Positions 36,318 through 44,778 of a stretch of 64,000 nucleotides of DNA are shown here, one piece after another. Positions within the stretch are counted from its first letter, which is position 1. Each line of letters begins with the position of its first letter. The notes below the pieces were generated by a model. That model did not search any database. It was not told the origin of the DNA and saw only the letters and a list, made by a program, of their open reading frames with translations. The stretch lies in NCBI GenBank assembly GCA_944341075.1, contig CALVLV010000005.1:1-64000 (forward strand), read 5' to 3'. Both the position numbers and the translations under genes were made by a program. Origin of the DNA: an uncultured Clostridia bacterium (GTDB lineage Bacteria > Bacillota > Clostridia > Christensenellales > Borkfalkiaceae).

Positions 36318-37934
36318 ATGAATTTACTCGGCATAAGCTCCCTGTTTCTTGCCAACGGAGCCGCGATCGGTCTGGGCGTAGCCCTCGGCGTGGTGGCTGT
36401 GGCAGCCGTAATACTTCTCGTGCTCTATATACGGCACGTGCAAAAAACCAAGAAGGCTGAACTCGAGCTCGGCGAAGCGTCTGAAAGGGCGCAGAAGATG
36501 GTTGCCGAAGCTCAGGCAGAGTGCAAGGCTTTGAAAAAGGAAGCCATTTTAGAGGCTAAGGAACAGGAGCTTAAATTAAGAAACGACTTTGAGCGTGAAA
36601 GCAAGGAAAAGCGCGCCGAACTTACTAAGCAGGAGCAGCGCCTTACCCAGAGGGAAGATAACCTTGACAAGAGGGAAGACTCCCTGACCAAAAAGTCAGA
36701 CGCCCTTGAACAGCAGCAAAAGAAGCTTGCTGAAAGGGAACAGGAAATCAAAAAGACCCAGGACAAGATCAATCACCAGCACGAACTCATGGTGCAGGAG
36801 CTTGAAAAAGTCGCTCAGCTCACTAAAGACGAGGCAAAGACGCTTTTAACCAACGAGATACTCGACGAGACCCGCCACGATGTGGCGCTTCAGGTAAGAA
36901 ATATCGAGCAGACGGCTAAGGAAGAGGCCACAAACGAGGCAAAGAAGATAATAACGCTTGCTATTCAGCGCTGTGCGGCCGACCATACTTCCGAGGTCAC
37001 TGTTTCCACCGTTTCGCTCCCCAGCGACGACATGAAGGCGCGCATCATAGGCAGGGAGGGCAGGAATATCCGCGCCCTTGAAAACGCTACGGGCATAGAG
37101 TTCATCATAGACGATACACCCGAAGTGGTTATTCTCTCAGGCTTTGACCCCATACGCAGGGAAGTTGCAAGGCTTTCGCTTGAAAAGCTTATTGCCGACG
37201 GCAGGATTCACCCCGCGCGTATAGAGGAGACGGTAGAGAAAGTAAAAAAAGAGCTTGACAACGAGATAAAGCAGGCCGGTGAGAGCGCAATGTTCGAAGT
37301 GGGAATATTCGGCCTTCACCCCGAGCTTATCAAGCTTATAGGCAGGCTCAAGTACAGGACTAGCTATGGTCAGAACGTATACCGCCATTCCATAGAGGTA
37401 GCCCTGCTTGCAGGCCTTATGGCGCAGGAACTCGGGCTTGACGTAAATTTTGCAAAGCGCGCAGGCCTGCTCCACGATATAGGTAAGGCTGTCGACCATG
37501 AGCAGGAGGGCACGCACATCCGCCTCGGCGCAGACCTTGCAAAAAAATACAAGGAAAACGCAAATATCGTCAATGCGATAGAGGCACATCACGGCGACGT
37601 AGAGCCTAAGACCGTAGAGGCCGTGCTTGTTGCTGCGGCAGACGCTATTTCCGGCGCAAGGCCCGGCGCAAGAAGGGAGACCGGCACAAACTATGTAAAG
37701 CGCCTTGAAAAGCTTGAGGAGATAGCATCGGGTTTCAACGGTGTGGAAAAGAGCTATGCTATTCAGGCCGGCCGCGAAGTGCGCGTAGTGGTAAAACCCG
37801 ACCAGATCGACGACGCCCAGGCACTGTTCCTTGCAAAGGATATTGCCAAGAAGATAGAATCGGAGCTGGAATATCCCGGCCAGATAAAGGTAAACGTGAT
37901 ACGCGAATTCAGAAGCGTAGAATACGCAAAGTAA
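36318..37934 (+). CDS. rny: ribonuclease Y
   Basis: Membrane-bound endoribonuclease, 538 residues, that initiates mRNA decay in Firmicutes. An N-terminal helix (about 14-40) is followed by a long coiled coil (about 45-200, rich in Lys, Glu and Gln). Next come a KH domain ([20 protein letters not shown], about 235-255) and an HD domain with [15 protein letters not shown] (about 383-397). The C-terminus ends [14 protein letters not shown]. Length is normal. AGGAGG precedes the ATG. It has its own promoter and terminator. Confidence 0.97.
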   Translation: MNLLGISSLFLANGAAIGLGVALGVVAVAAVILLVLYIRHVQKTKKAELELGEASERAQKMVAEAQAECKALKKEAILEAKEQELKLRNDFERESKEKRAELTKQEQRLTQREDNLDKREDSLTKKSDALEQQQKKLAEREQEIKKTQDKINHQHELMVQELEKVAQLTKDEAKTLLTNEILDETRHDVALQVRNIEQTAKEEATNEAKKIITLAIQRCAADHTSEVTVSTVSLPSDDMKARIIGREGRNIRALENATGIEFIIDDTPEVVILSGFDPIRREVARLSLEKLIADGRIHPARIEETVEKVKKELDNEIKQAGESAMFEVGIFGLHPELIKLIGRLKYRTSYGQNVYRHSIEVALLAGLMAQELGLDVNFAKRAGLLHDIGKAVDHEQEGTHIRLGADLAKKYKENANIVNAIEAHHGDVEPKTVEAVLVAAADAISGARPGARRETGTNYVKRLEKLEEIASGFNGVEKSYAIQAGREVRVVVKPDQIDDAQALFLAKDIAKKIESELEYPGQIKVNVIREFRSVEYAK

Positions 37935-37950
37935 ATTAAAGTACAAAAAA

Positions 37951-37977
37951 TGCGGAGAGAAACTCTCCGCATTTTTT
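37951..37977. terminator. rny terminator
   Basis: Stem TGCGGAGAG/CTCTCCGCA with an AAA loop. T6 follows on the plus strand and A6 precedes it, so it may also act on the minus strand. Confidence 0.85.
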
Positions 37978-38031
37978 ATAATGAAAACTCTCGATGGGGG
38001 GATTACTTTTTGTCGGCGGCGACATGAAGAG

Positions 38032-38054
38032 CGGCGGAGAATTACTCTCCGCCG
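38032..38054. repeat. hairpin past the flavodoxin gene
   Basis: Stem CGGCGGAGA/TCTCCGCCG with a five-base loop, next to the flavodoxin stop. It has no T-run on the minus strand, so termination there is doubtful. Its core resembles the rny terminator stem 80 bases away. Confidence 0.5.
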
Positions 38055-38059
38055 TGTTT

Positions 38060-38533
38060 TCAGTTATTTTTCAATTTTTCTATTTGCGTTTCAATATCTT
38101 TTATGAATTGCTGCGCCGCGTCAAAGTCGTCCATGTTCGGGCGGCCCTTGTTTATTCCGCCGAACAGCCCGAAGATGAAGAATGTGCACAATGCTTTGCA
38201 ACCGAACGAGCCCAAAACATTGCTGCCCTTCGACTTGAGCAACCCGATAAGTTTTTGGTTATATTTCTTATAGTTGCCCGTAGCGCTCGTGGAAAACACA
38301 AACGAGTATTTCGGGGCCTTTTCAAAGCCTTCAACATATTTTAAAAGTTCCGGTTCGTGTCTGCCGGCGTTTATTCCGCTCGCAAAGCCCACGGCGTCGA
38401 ACTGTTCAAGGTTATATTTTGCGGCATCCTTAAGTTCAGCTATGGTGAGCGGAGCGACCTCGGCCATGGCCTCGGCGATCTGCATGGTATTTCCCGTCTT
38501 TTCAGAAGATTGTACAATGGCAAGCAGTTTCAT
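38060..38533 (-). CDS. flavodoxin family protein
   Basis: The 157-residue flavodoxin-like protein opens MKLLAIVQSSEKTGNTMQIA, where SSEKTGNT corresponds to the FMN phosphate loop. DAVGFASGINAGRHEPELL and VFSTSATGN continue the fold. It resembles small flavodoxins of Clostridia annotated only at family level, and may carry electrons. It starts 15 bases after the PadR-type gene on the same strand and is probably cotranscribed with it. The ribosome site is weak. Confidence 0.85.
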   Translation of the reverse strand: MKLLAIVQSSEKTGNTMQIAEAMAEVAPLTIAELKDAAKYNLEQFDAVGFASGINAGRHEPELLKYVEGFEKAPKYSFVFSTSATGNYKKYNQKLIGLLKSKGSNVLGSFGCKALCTFFIFGLFGGINKGRPNMDDFDAAQQFIKDIETQIEKLKNN

Positions 38534-38548
38534 ATATTTAACAGTAAG

Positions 38549-40297
38549 TTATTTGGTGAACAGATAAAAACTGAGCGTAAATACAGGGATGTTCAGCGCT
38601 ACTATGCAAGGTATGACCACTTTGGCCATTACGTCTGTAGTGGACGACCAGTCTACCTGCAGAACAATAGCAAACAGTATTATTATACAGATGAGTATTA
38701 CCGTGCAGATTACGGATGTAAGTATGTAGCGCAGGTTTGTGGGCTTGCGCATGTGGTGACCATATCTTGCGCCGTACAATATTCCGCATACAAGCGCTAC
38801 CGAGCAACCTATTGCAAGTATGACGATGGGGTAGGCCACTGAAATGTGCAGATCCTGCCTGAAAAGCAGGGTAAGCGTAAATTCGAGCAGCATTATCACC
38901 CACACTATGAGCGAGCACTTGAACAGCGTGGCGCCCTTGTCGTAAGTGGTCTGCCTTGCGCTGCCTGCGGCGAATGCCTCGTCCGACGTGGTGATTTTAA
39001 GTCCGTCAGAAGCAGCCTTCGCGCTCGCGTCGTCGTAGCTGTACACAGTCGTTCTGACTGCCGCAACGGACTCCGCGGAGGTTACGCGCTCTGTCTGTGC
39101 GGGCGGTTCGGGGCTCGGCTGAACGGGAGGAGGGGCTACAGGTTCTGTACTCTTGAGCGCGTTTTCATACAGTCTGTCAATAAGGTTTTTATAGTCCCTC
39201 TCGGGTTCGGGCCTGTCGGTATAAATGTGTGCCGTTTCCCCGGCAGGCTCGGGGGCTTCGTCGCGCGGAGCGCCCTCGCCTATAAGTCTTAAATAGTTTT
39301 CGTGTGCGACCCTGCGCGCTTCTTCCTCTTCCGAGGTGTGCAGCTGCGAGGTATAGTCATTCTTTACCGTTCTTTCGGTTGCCTCTGTTTCGGTGTATGT
39401 GCTCTCCGAAGCATATGTGGCAGAACTTTCCGCTTTGGGCGTATCTGCGGGCGCGTCCGCCGTTTCAGTGGAGGTAGCGGCAGAAGTTTCGTCTGTTTTG
39501 GCGACTTCGTATACGGTTTCGGACTTGTCGTCAGATACTGTGCTCTCTGTGCTTTTTCCAGGTTCGCCGGCCGCGTCGTCTGCAACTTCAGTACCTTTCT
39601 CCGTTCCGCTTGAAAATACGCCCTCTGAATACCCGAGCGATTTTTCGGTAGTGCTGTCTGAAATTACTTCAGGTTCATTCTTTTCGGTTTTTTCTTCCGT
39701 ATCGGCTTTTGCTGATTTTTCGGGGTCGTCCACATATACCGTTTCCGTCTGCCCTGTCACAGTATATGTGCGCGCCTCAAGTGCGGGAGGATTGGATGTC
39801 TCTTGCTTTTCTTCAGGTTGCTTTTTATCTTCCTCGCCGTTTTCGCCGCCGCCGGTCGGAACCCTTGTGGTGGCCTGTTTGAGCAGTTTGAAGTCTACGG
39901 CGGAGGGTGCGGGCTGGCTGAAATCGAAATTGCGGTCAGAAATAAGGCTGTCTATAACGGTACGGGAATATTCCCATTCGGCCTGATTATGCTCGGCTAT
40001 TTCCCGTCCCGAGTCGGTCAGTCTGTAATATTTTCTTCTGCCGCCGGCAGAGACGTCGTTATATTTCCAGTAGGCCTGAATGTAGCCCTGGTTTTCCAGT
40101 CTTTTCAGGGCGCTGTAAAGGGTGGGCTGTTTAAGCGTGTATTGCCCGTGGCTCTTTTCGTTTATCTCTTCTATTATCTCGTAGCCGTATTTGTCTCTGT
40201 CGTACAGCGAGCGGAGGATTATGGTATTGATATGTCCCCTGATGATGTCTGCGCTTACAGAACTTTGGGCTTCAAATTCTTCGGTGTCTTTATCCAT
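38549..40297 (-). CDS. PadR-type regulator with long acidic linker and four C-terminal membrane helices
   Basis: The 582-residue protein begins with a PadR winged helix (about 18-105: IILRSLYDRDKYGYEIIEEI, LKQPTLYSALKRLENQGYI, GGRRKYYRLTDSG). A low-complexity segment of about 345 residues rich in Glu, Thr, Ser and Ala follows (about 110-454). Four hydrophobic helices close the protein (about 457-479, 485-508, 523-548, 557-580). PadR proteins are normally soluble and 100-180 residues. This one would bind DNA while tethered to the membrane; the signal it senses is unknown. GGGAGAT precedes the ATG, and an exact-consensus promoter lies upstream. The frame is continuous, so the fusion is not an assembly of two frames. 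Confidence 0.85.
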   Translation of the reverse strand: MDKDTEEFEAQSSVSADIIRGHINTIILRSLYDRDKYGYEIIEEINEKSHGQYTLKQPTLYSALKRLENQGYIQAYWKYNDVSAGGRRKYYRLTDSGREIAEHNQAEWEYSRTVIDSLISDRNFDFSQPAPSAVDFKLLKQATTRVPTGGGENGEEDKKQPEEKQETSNPPALEARTYTVTGQTETVYVDDPEKSAKADTEEKTEKNEPEVISDSTTEKSLGYSEGVFSSGTEKGTEVADDAAGEPGKSTESTVSDDKSETVYEVAKTDETSAATSTETADAPADTPKAESSATYASESTYTETEATERTVKNDYTSQLHTSEEEEARRVAHENYLRLIGEGAPRDEAPEPAGETAHIYTDRPEPERDYKNLIDRLYENALKSTEPVAPPPVQPSPEPPAQTERVTSAESVAAVRTTVYSYDDASAKAASDGLKITTSDEAFAAGSARQTTYDKGATLFKCSLIVWVIMLLEFTLTLLFRQDLHISVAYPIVILAIGCSVALVCGILYGARYGHHMRKPTNLRYILTSVICTVILICIIILFAIVLQVDWSSTTDVMAKVVIPCIVALNIPVFTLSFYLFTK

Positions 40298-40324
40298 TGA
40301 AATTATCTCCCGTAATCTGCTTAA

Positions 40325-40353
40325 ATTATATCAAATTGCGCGATTGATGTCAA
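40325..40353 (-). promoter_or_regulatory. consensus promoter of the PadR-type gene
   Basis: Minus strand TTGACA (40348-40353), a 17-base spacer and TATAAT (40325-40330), an exact match to the consensus. The dyad ATTGA-TG-TCAAT overlaps the -35 and could be an operator. Confidence 0.85.
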
Positions 40354-40472
40354 TAGTTTGATTGTATTTGTAGTACTATGTCATACATAAATGACTCGTG
40401 AGGCGCCTTGTCAGCGCTTTAGATGGCTCTTTACGTTCATAGAAACTCGTTTAAAGTAAATATGGCTATTTA

Positions 40473-40502
40473 TTAGACTTTTTTTGTTGGTGATGGTATA
40501 AT
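40473..40502 (+). promoter_or_regulatory. candidate promoter of the thioesterase gene
   Basis: TATAAT at 40497-40502 with a weak TTAGAC (40473-40478) 18 bases upstream. Confidence 0.4.
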
Positions 40503-40548
40503 TAAAAGTGGTATAGTTTATAAAAGGTTTATTTCACAAGGTGAGGAA

Positions 40549-41280
40549 ATGTACAGAAACATCCGCAAATACGATATAAGGTATACGGACGTTGATTTCA
40601 AAGACGATATTAAGCTTTCTTCTCTTATGTCTGTACTTGAAGAATCGGCATGCATTTCTGCCGACGAGCTTGGCTTCGGCTACGCCGATATTGCGCCGAG
40701 GGGCATAGGTTTTATTCTCGCAAACTGGTACATAAAGCTTGCGCGCCCCATAAAGCTTGGCGAACAGCTCACTGTCCACACGTGGCCGATGAAGCCTAAA
40801 AATACGATTTTTCTCAGAGAGTTCGAGGTCTATTCCGGCGAAGAAAAGGTGTGTGTTGCATCTACCCGCTGGTGCATGGTAGACCTTAAAACTTTTGCCG
40901 TACTGCCCACGAGCGCGTTCTTCGAGGGCGATACGCGTGAGTATAATGACTTCCGCGCAGTTGAATTCAATTCATGGCGCATTGCGCCCGTCAAAGACGG
41001 TGAAAAGAGATATGAAAAGATTGTTTCGGTATCAGACTACGACCATTATTTTCATATGAACAACACCAAGTATGCAGATGTGTGTCTGGACGCGTTCACG
41101 GTGGAAGAACTTGACGGAGTGTGCATAGAGGATGTGCAGATAACGTATGTAAAACAGTGCAAGCGCGGCGAAAAGCTGGAGATCTTCCGCTCTGTTGACG
41201 GCGATTTCTGTCTGCTCGAGGGCAGGGTCGGGGATGAACCCAGGGTGCGCATGAAGGTAAGGTTCAGAAAAACCCGCTGA
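40549..41280 (+). CDS. acyl-ACP thioesterase
   Basis: The 243-residue double hot-dog protein of the FatA/FatB-like bacterial acyl-ACP thioesterase family should release fatty acids from acyl carrier protein. The first hot-dog contains RYTDVDFKDDIKLSSL and PRGIGFILANWYIKL. The second holds the active-site-like stretch DYDHYFHMNNTKYADV (about 163-178), with the Asn and His expected of the family. The end reads VRMKVRFRKTR. Length is typical. A GAGG site precedes the ATG. No fatty acid synthesis genes are adjacent, so the physiological substrate is inferred from the family. Confidence 0.87.
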   Translation: MYRNIRKYDIRYTDVDFKDDIKLSSLMSVLEESACISADELGFGYADIAPRGIGFILANWYIKLARPIKLGEQLTVHTWPMKPKNTIFLREFEVYSGEEKVCVASTRWCMVDLKTFAVLPTSAFFEGDTREYNDFRAVEFNSWRIAPVKDGEKRYEKIVSVSDYDHYFHMNNTKYADVCLDAFTVEELDGVCIEDVQITYVKQCKRGEKLEIFRSVDGDFCLLEGRVGDEPRVRMKVRFRKTR

Positions 41281-41317
41281 CTGTTGCGGGAGCTTGATTT
41301 GTTGCATGGTGATCTGT

Positions 41318-41338
41318 CTGCCCGCCAACGGCGGGCAG
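41318..41338 (+). terminator. weak terminator hairpin after the thioesterase
   Basis: Stem CTGCCCGCC/GGCGGGCAG with an AAC loop, followed only by TTTGTG. Confidence 0.45.
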
Positions 41339-41381
41339 TTTGTGTATCGGTGTGGCGTTACCCTGCTTTATTGATCTTGAT

Positions 41382-42023
41382 ATGGCATTTTGTAAATACG
41401 AGCTTATCAGAAGTAAGCGAAAAACATATACGATTAAAGTGACTGAAGACAACCGGGTGGTGGTGCGCGCTCCGCTCAACGTATCTGCCGCCGAGGTAGA
41501 TAAGATAGTGGACGAAAAGCGGGCGTGGATCGAGCGGGTGTTTGCCTTCAATAAAAATAACTCTTTAGACAGCGACGACGTCCGCGCCTACCGCTCGGCG
41601 TATGTAGGCGGTCAACTGTTGCCCGTTGTTCATTCCCAGAAAAATTATATCGGCGGTGGTGCTGTACATGTAACTGGCACGCGCGGTTTTAAGGCGGCGT
41701 ATGTAAACACGCTTTCGCAGGCCTTTTTAAGCAGTTTTGCCGCACTTCAGCAGAAAACAGGCATGCGCGCCGCCACGGTCAGGTTACGTTCTTACAGAAG
41801 CATGTGGGGCTGTTGCGACGGCGGCTGCAATATATCTTTCAATTTTAAGTTGCTGATGTTGCCGGTGGAATTGCAGCGCTACGTAATGGTGCACGAGCTG
41901 TGCCATACGGTGCACCACGATCATTCTGCGGCATTCTGGGCGGCGGTCGGCGGACTGATCCCTGACTGGAAAACACTTAGGGCACAGCTTAAGAAATATA
42001 GTTTTCTGGTAAAACTGTACTGA
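41382..42023 (+). CDS. YgjP-like (M48-related, DUF45) metallohydrolase
   Basis: About 213 residues from the chosen ATG. The family start YELIRSKRKTYTIKVTEDNRVVVRAP and the zinc motif HELCH in VMVHELCHTVHHDHSAAFW (about 182-200), with a third ligand downstream, identify a DUF45/YgjP-type metallopeptidase. SYRSMWGCCDGGCNISFNF is the preceding family block. Substrate unknown. The start is uncertain: no ribosome site is visible, and an upstream GTG would add 14 non-conserved residues. It may be read through from the thioesterase gene. Confidence 0.8.
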   Translation: MAFCKYELIRSKRKTYTIKVTEDNRVVVRAPLNVSAAEVDKIVDEKRAWIERVFAFNKNNSLDSDDVRAYRSAYVGGQLLPVVHSQKNYIGGGAVHVTGTRGFKAAYVNTLSQAFLSSFAALQQKTGMRAATVRLRSYRSMWGCCDGGCNISFNFKLLMLPVELQRYVMVHELCHTVHHDHSAAFWAAVGGLIPDWKTLRAQLKKYSFLVKLY

Positions 42024-42077
42024 GCTTCGATGTTTTTTGCCCAAGCGGCGGCCGAGGCTATTCAATTATAATACATG

Positions 42078-42135
42078 TATGCATAAATATGCAAAAATAC
42101 AGTAATATTGCATAAATTATGCATAATTATACGAA
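42078..42135. promoter_or_regulatory. ARG-box-like operators upstream of argG
   Basis: The 18-mer at 42078-42095 (TATGCATAAATATGCAAA) matches the ArgR consensus TNTGNATWWWWATNCANA at every position. A second site at 42118-42135 has one mismatch. The centres are 40 bases apart. An intermediate near-palindrome TGCATAA-A-TTATGCA also occurs (42109-42123). ArgR binding is inferred. Confidence 0.65.
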
Positions 42136-42173
42136 ATAATTTTAGAAATATTCAGATTGATTGCTGTAAATGC

Positions 42174-42202
42174 TTGACTAAAGACGGTGAGTGTTGTATA
42201 AT
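42174..42202 (+). promoter_or_regulatory. argG promoter
   Basis: TTGACT (42174-42179), a 17-base spacer and TATAAT (42197-42202), downstream of the ARG-box-like sites. Confidence 0.8.
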
Positions 42203-42253
42203 TTTCACGATAAGGCACGAATGCCTTTAAAAAGTGAAATTCGGATGGTTTTT

Positions 42254-43474
42254 ATGGAAAAGAAGATAAAAAAAGTTGTGCTTGCCTACTCGGGCGGCCT
42301 TGATACATCAATAATCATACCCTGGCTGAAGGAGAACTACGACAACTGCGAAGTAATCGCCGTTTCCGGCGACGTGGGGCAACAGTCTGAGCTTGACGGG
42401 CTTGAGGAAAAGGCCCTCAAGACGGGCGCATCCAAACTTTATATAGAGGATCTCCGCAAAGAGTTCATTGAAGATTACATATACCCCACCATGAAGGCAG
42501 GCGCCGTTTACGAGGGCAAATATCTTCTCGGAACGTCCTTTGCCCGCCCCGTTATCGCTAAACGGATAGTTGAGATAGCAAAAAAGGAAGGTGCGGACGC
42601 CATCTGCCACGGCTGCACGGGTAAGGGCAACGATCAGGTACGTTTTGAGCTGGCAATAAAGGCGTTTGCGCCCGATATGCCCATAATCGCCCCCTGGCGC
42701 ATATGGAATATAAAGAGCCGCGACGAGGAGATAGACTATGCCGAGGCGCACAACGTGCCCCTCAAGATAAACAGGGAGACAAACTATTCCAAGGATAAGA
42801 ATCTGTGGCACCTTTCGCACGAAGGGCTTGACCTTGAGGATCCCGCCAATGAACCTCAGTACGACAAGATACTCGAGCTTGGCGTTTCCCCCTGGAAGGC
42901 ACCCGATAAGAGCGCTTACATAACCATTCATTTTGAAAAAGGCGTTCCCACGGCAATCGACGGCGAGGCTATGGACAGCGTTTCCATAATAGAAAAGCTC
43001 AACAAGGTCGGCGGCGAAAACGGCGTCGGGATAATAGATATGGTCGAAAACCGCCTTGTAGGCATGAAGAGCCGCGGCGTATACGAGACCCCCGGCGGCA
43101 CGATACTCTATGCCGCGCATGAGATACTTGAATCCATCTGCCTTGACAAGGCAACGGCACACTACAAGCAGCTTATAGCCATAAAGTATGGTGAAATGGT
43201 TTATGACGGCCAGTGGTTTACGCCCCTCAGGGAGGCGTTCGACGCGTTTGTGGATAAGACGCAGGAGACGGTGACGGGCGATGTAAAGCTCCGCATCTAC
43301 AAAGGCAATGTCATGCCCGCCGGCGTAACTTCGCCAAATTCGCTTTACAGCGAAGATATTGCAACATTCGGCGAGGATCATTGCTACGATCAGACAGATT
43401 CTGCGGGCTTTATCAATCTGTTCGGACTGCCCATAAAGATCAAGGCGCTTCTCTATCAGAAAAAGCTTAGGTAG
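42254..43474 (+). CDS. argG: argininosuccinate synthase
   Basis: ATP-dependent ligase, 406 residues, that joins citrulline and aspartate. The PP-loop is [17 protein letters not shown] (about 8-24). Other family blocks are [14 protein letters not shown] (about 119-132), [20 protein letters not shown] and [13 protein letters not shown]. The ATG at 42254 is preferred because homologues begin [14 protein letters not shown] and GGATGG lies just upstream; an upstream frame extension would start inside the promoter. argH is not in the window. Confidence 0.96.
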   Translation: MEKKIKKVVLAYSGGLDTSIIIPWLKENYDNCEVIAVSGDVGQQSELDGLEEKALKTGASKLYIEDLRKEFIEDYIYPTMKAGAVYEGKYLLGTSFARPVIAKRIVEIAKKEGADAICHGCTGKGNDQVRFELAIKAFAPDMPIIAPWRIWNIKSRDEEIDYAEAHNVPLKINRETNYSKDKNLWHLSHEGLDLEDPANEPQYDKILELGVSPWKAPDKSAYITIHFEKGVPTAIDGEAMDSVSIIEKLNKVGGENGVGIIDMVENRLVGMKSRGVYETPGGTILYAAHEILESICLDKATAHYKQLIAIKYGEMVYDGQWFTPLREAFDAFVDKTQETVTGDVKLRIYKGNVMPAGVTSPNSLYSEDIATFGEDHCYDQTDSAGFINLFGLPIKIKALLYQKKLR

Positions 43475-43519
43475 TGTTTCCACCGCATTGCGGCGGTTCG
43501 GGAGAATATTGTCTTTTGT

Positions 43520-43571
43520 ACAAAGCGGCGCTTTATGCCGCTTTGTGCTATGTTATCGGAGCTTGTATTAT
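43520..43571 (+). promoter_or_regulatory. hairpin and candidate argC promoter
   Basis: A hairpin ACAAAGCGGC/GCCGCTTTGT (43520-43546) may end the argG message weakly. TTGTGC (43543-43548), a 17-base spacer and TATTAT (43566-43571) form a candidate promoter about 63 bases ahead of argC. Confidence 0.45.
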
Positions 43572-43633
43572 ACAGGTTCTTTGACGGAAGGTGCGGCAAC
43601 GCGCAACTTTTCCGCATAAAAAGTGAAGCTGAA

Positions 43634-44569
43634 ATGAAGTACAATGTTTTTATAGACGGGCGCGAAGGGACTACCGGCCTGCAGATATTCGAAAGACTGG
43701 AAAAGCGCCCCGACATCAATATTATTGCCCTGCCGGAGGAGCAGCGTAAAGATGTTTCCGCGCGAAGGCAATGTATAAATTCGTCCGACATAACCTTTCT
43801 CTGTCTGCCTGACGATGCGGCCAGACAGTCCGTTTCGCTCATTGAGAGCGACAGGGTGAGGGTGATAGACGCGTCCACCGCGCACAGAACTGCCGAGGGC
43901 TGGGTCTACGGCCTGCCCGAAATATCGCCCGAAAGGAAGGGCCAGATAGAAAAGGCAAAGCGTGTTGCAAATCCGGGCTGCCATGCGACGGGATTTATAA
44001 CCCTTGTGGCTCCGCTTGTAAAAGGCGGGATACTTGGCGCAGATTATCCGCTGACCGCGCACTCGGTTACGGGCTATTCAGGCGGTGGCAAAAAGATGAT
44101 TGCCGAATACGAGGCAAAGGAGAGGAGTGCGGCCCTGTTTTCGCCAAGACAATACGGCCTTACGCTTGCGCATAAACACATCCCCGAGATGGTAAAGGAG
44201 TGCGGCCTTGCCCATGCCCCGATTTTTAACCCGATCGTAGCCGACTTTTATTGCGGCATGTGTGTAACTGTTCCGCTTTATCGCAAGCTTCTGTTGAAGA
44301 AATACGGCGCAGATGACATACGTGAATATTTTACAGAGTACTATGCGTCGCATAATTTTATAAAAGTTGCCCAAAAAGATGAAATTCCTTCCTATTTGCC
44401 CGCAAATGAACTTGCAGGCACAAATATGCTGAAGATATATGTTACGGGCAACGACGACATGATAAATATGTGCAGCGTGTTCGATAATCTCGGCAAGGGC
44501 GCTTCGGGCGCGGCCGTTCAGAACATGAATATAATGCTTGGGTTAGACGAAACTTTTTCGCTCATCTGA
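43634..44569 (+). CDS. argC: N-acetyl-gamma-glutamyl-phosphate reductase, uncommon (short) form
   Basis: NADPH-dependent enzyme of arginine synthesis, 311 residues. The opening YNVFIDGREGTTGLQIFERL and the catalytic cysteine block VANPGCHATGFI match the shorter, less common ArgC type (TIGR01851-like) rather than the 340-residue form. HSVTGYSGGGKKMI and YGLTLAHKHIPEM continue the fold. The ATG at 43634 agrees with the family N-terminus; the ribosome site is weak. It lies between argG and the argJ-argB-argD-argF run, with its own candidate promoter. Confidence 0.93.
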   Translation: MKYNVFIDGREGTTGLQIFERLEKRPDINIIALPEEQRKDVSARRQCINSSDITFLCLPDDAARQSVSLIESDRVRVIDASTAHRTAEGWVYGLPEISPERKGQIEKAKRVANPGCHATGFITLVAPLVKGGILGADYPLTAHSVTGYSGGGKKMIAEYEAKERSAALFSPRQYGLTLAHKHIPEMVKECGLAHAPIFNPIVADFYCGMCVTVPLYRKLLLKKYGADDIREYFTEYYASHNFIKVAQKDEIPSYLPANELAGTNMLKIYVTGNDDMINMCSVFDNLGKGASGAAVQNMNIMLGLDETFSLI

Positions 44570-44698
44570 ATGGTTTTAGCTTGACAATCGGACATTGCAG
44601 GTTTGCTTTAAGCTTTTTGTGGCGCTGCAATAACGGCGGAGCTGAAGGGCGGAACGGAAGAGGTTGTTTATACTTTTAATATTTTATATTAAAGTCGA

Positions 44699-44727
44699 TT
44701 GACGGCGCGTTTTTTTTGCGTTATAAT
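44699..44727 (+). promoter_or_regulatory. argJ-argB-argD-argF promoter
   Basis: TTGACG (44699-44704), a 17-base spacer and TATAAT (44722-44727), about 50 bases before argJ. Confidence 0.75.
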
Positions 44728-44778
44728 CTATAAAAAGCAACGCGCAAGAAGTGTTTTTGACGGATAATTTTTGGATGT

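Noticed and set aside
42308..43483. Minus-strand open frame of 391 residues opposite argG
   Set aside because: A shadow of argG. The composition is that of antisense codons and no family features are seen.
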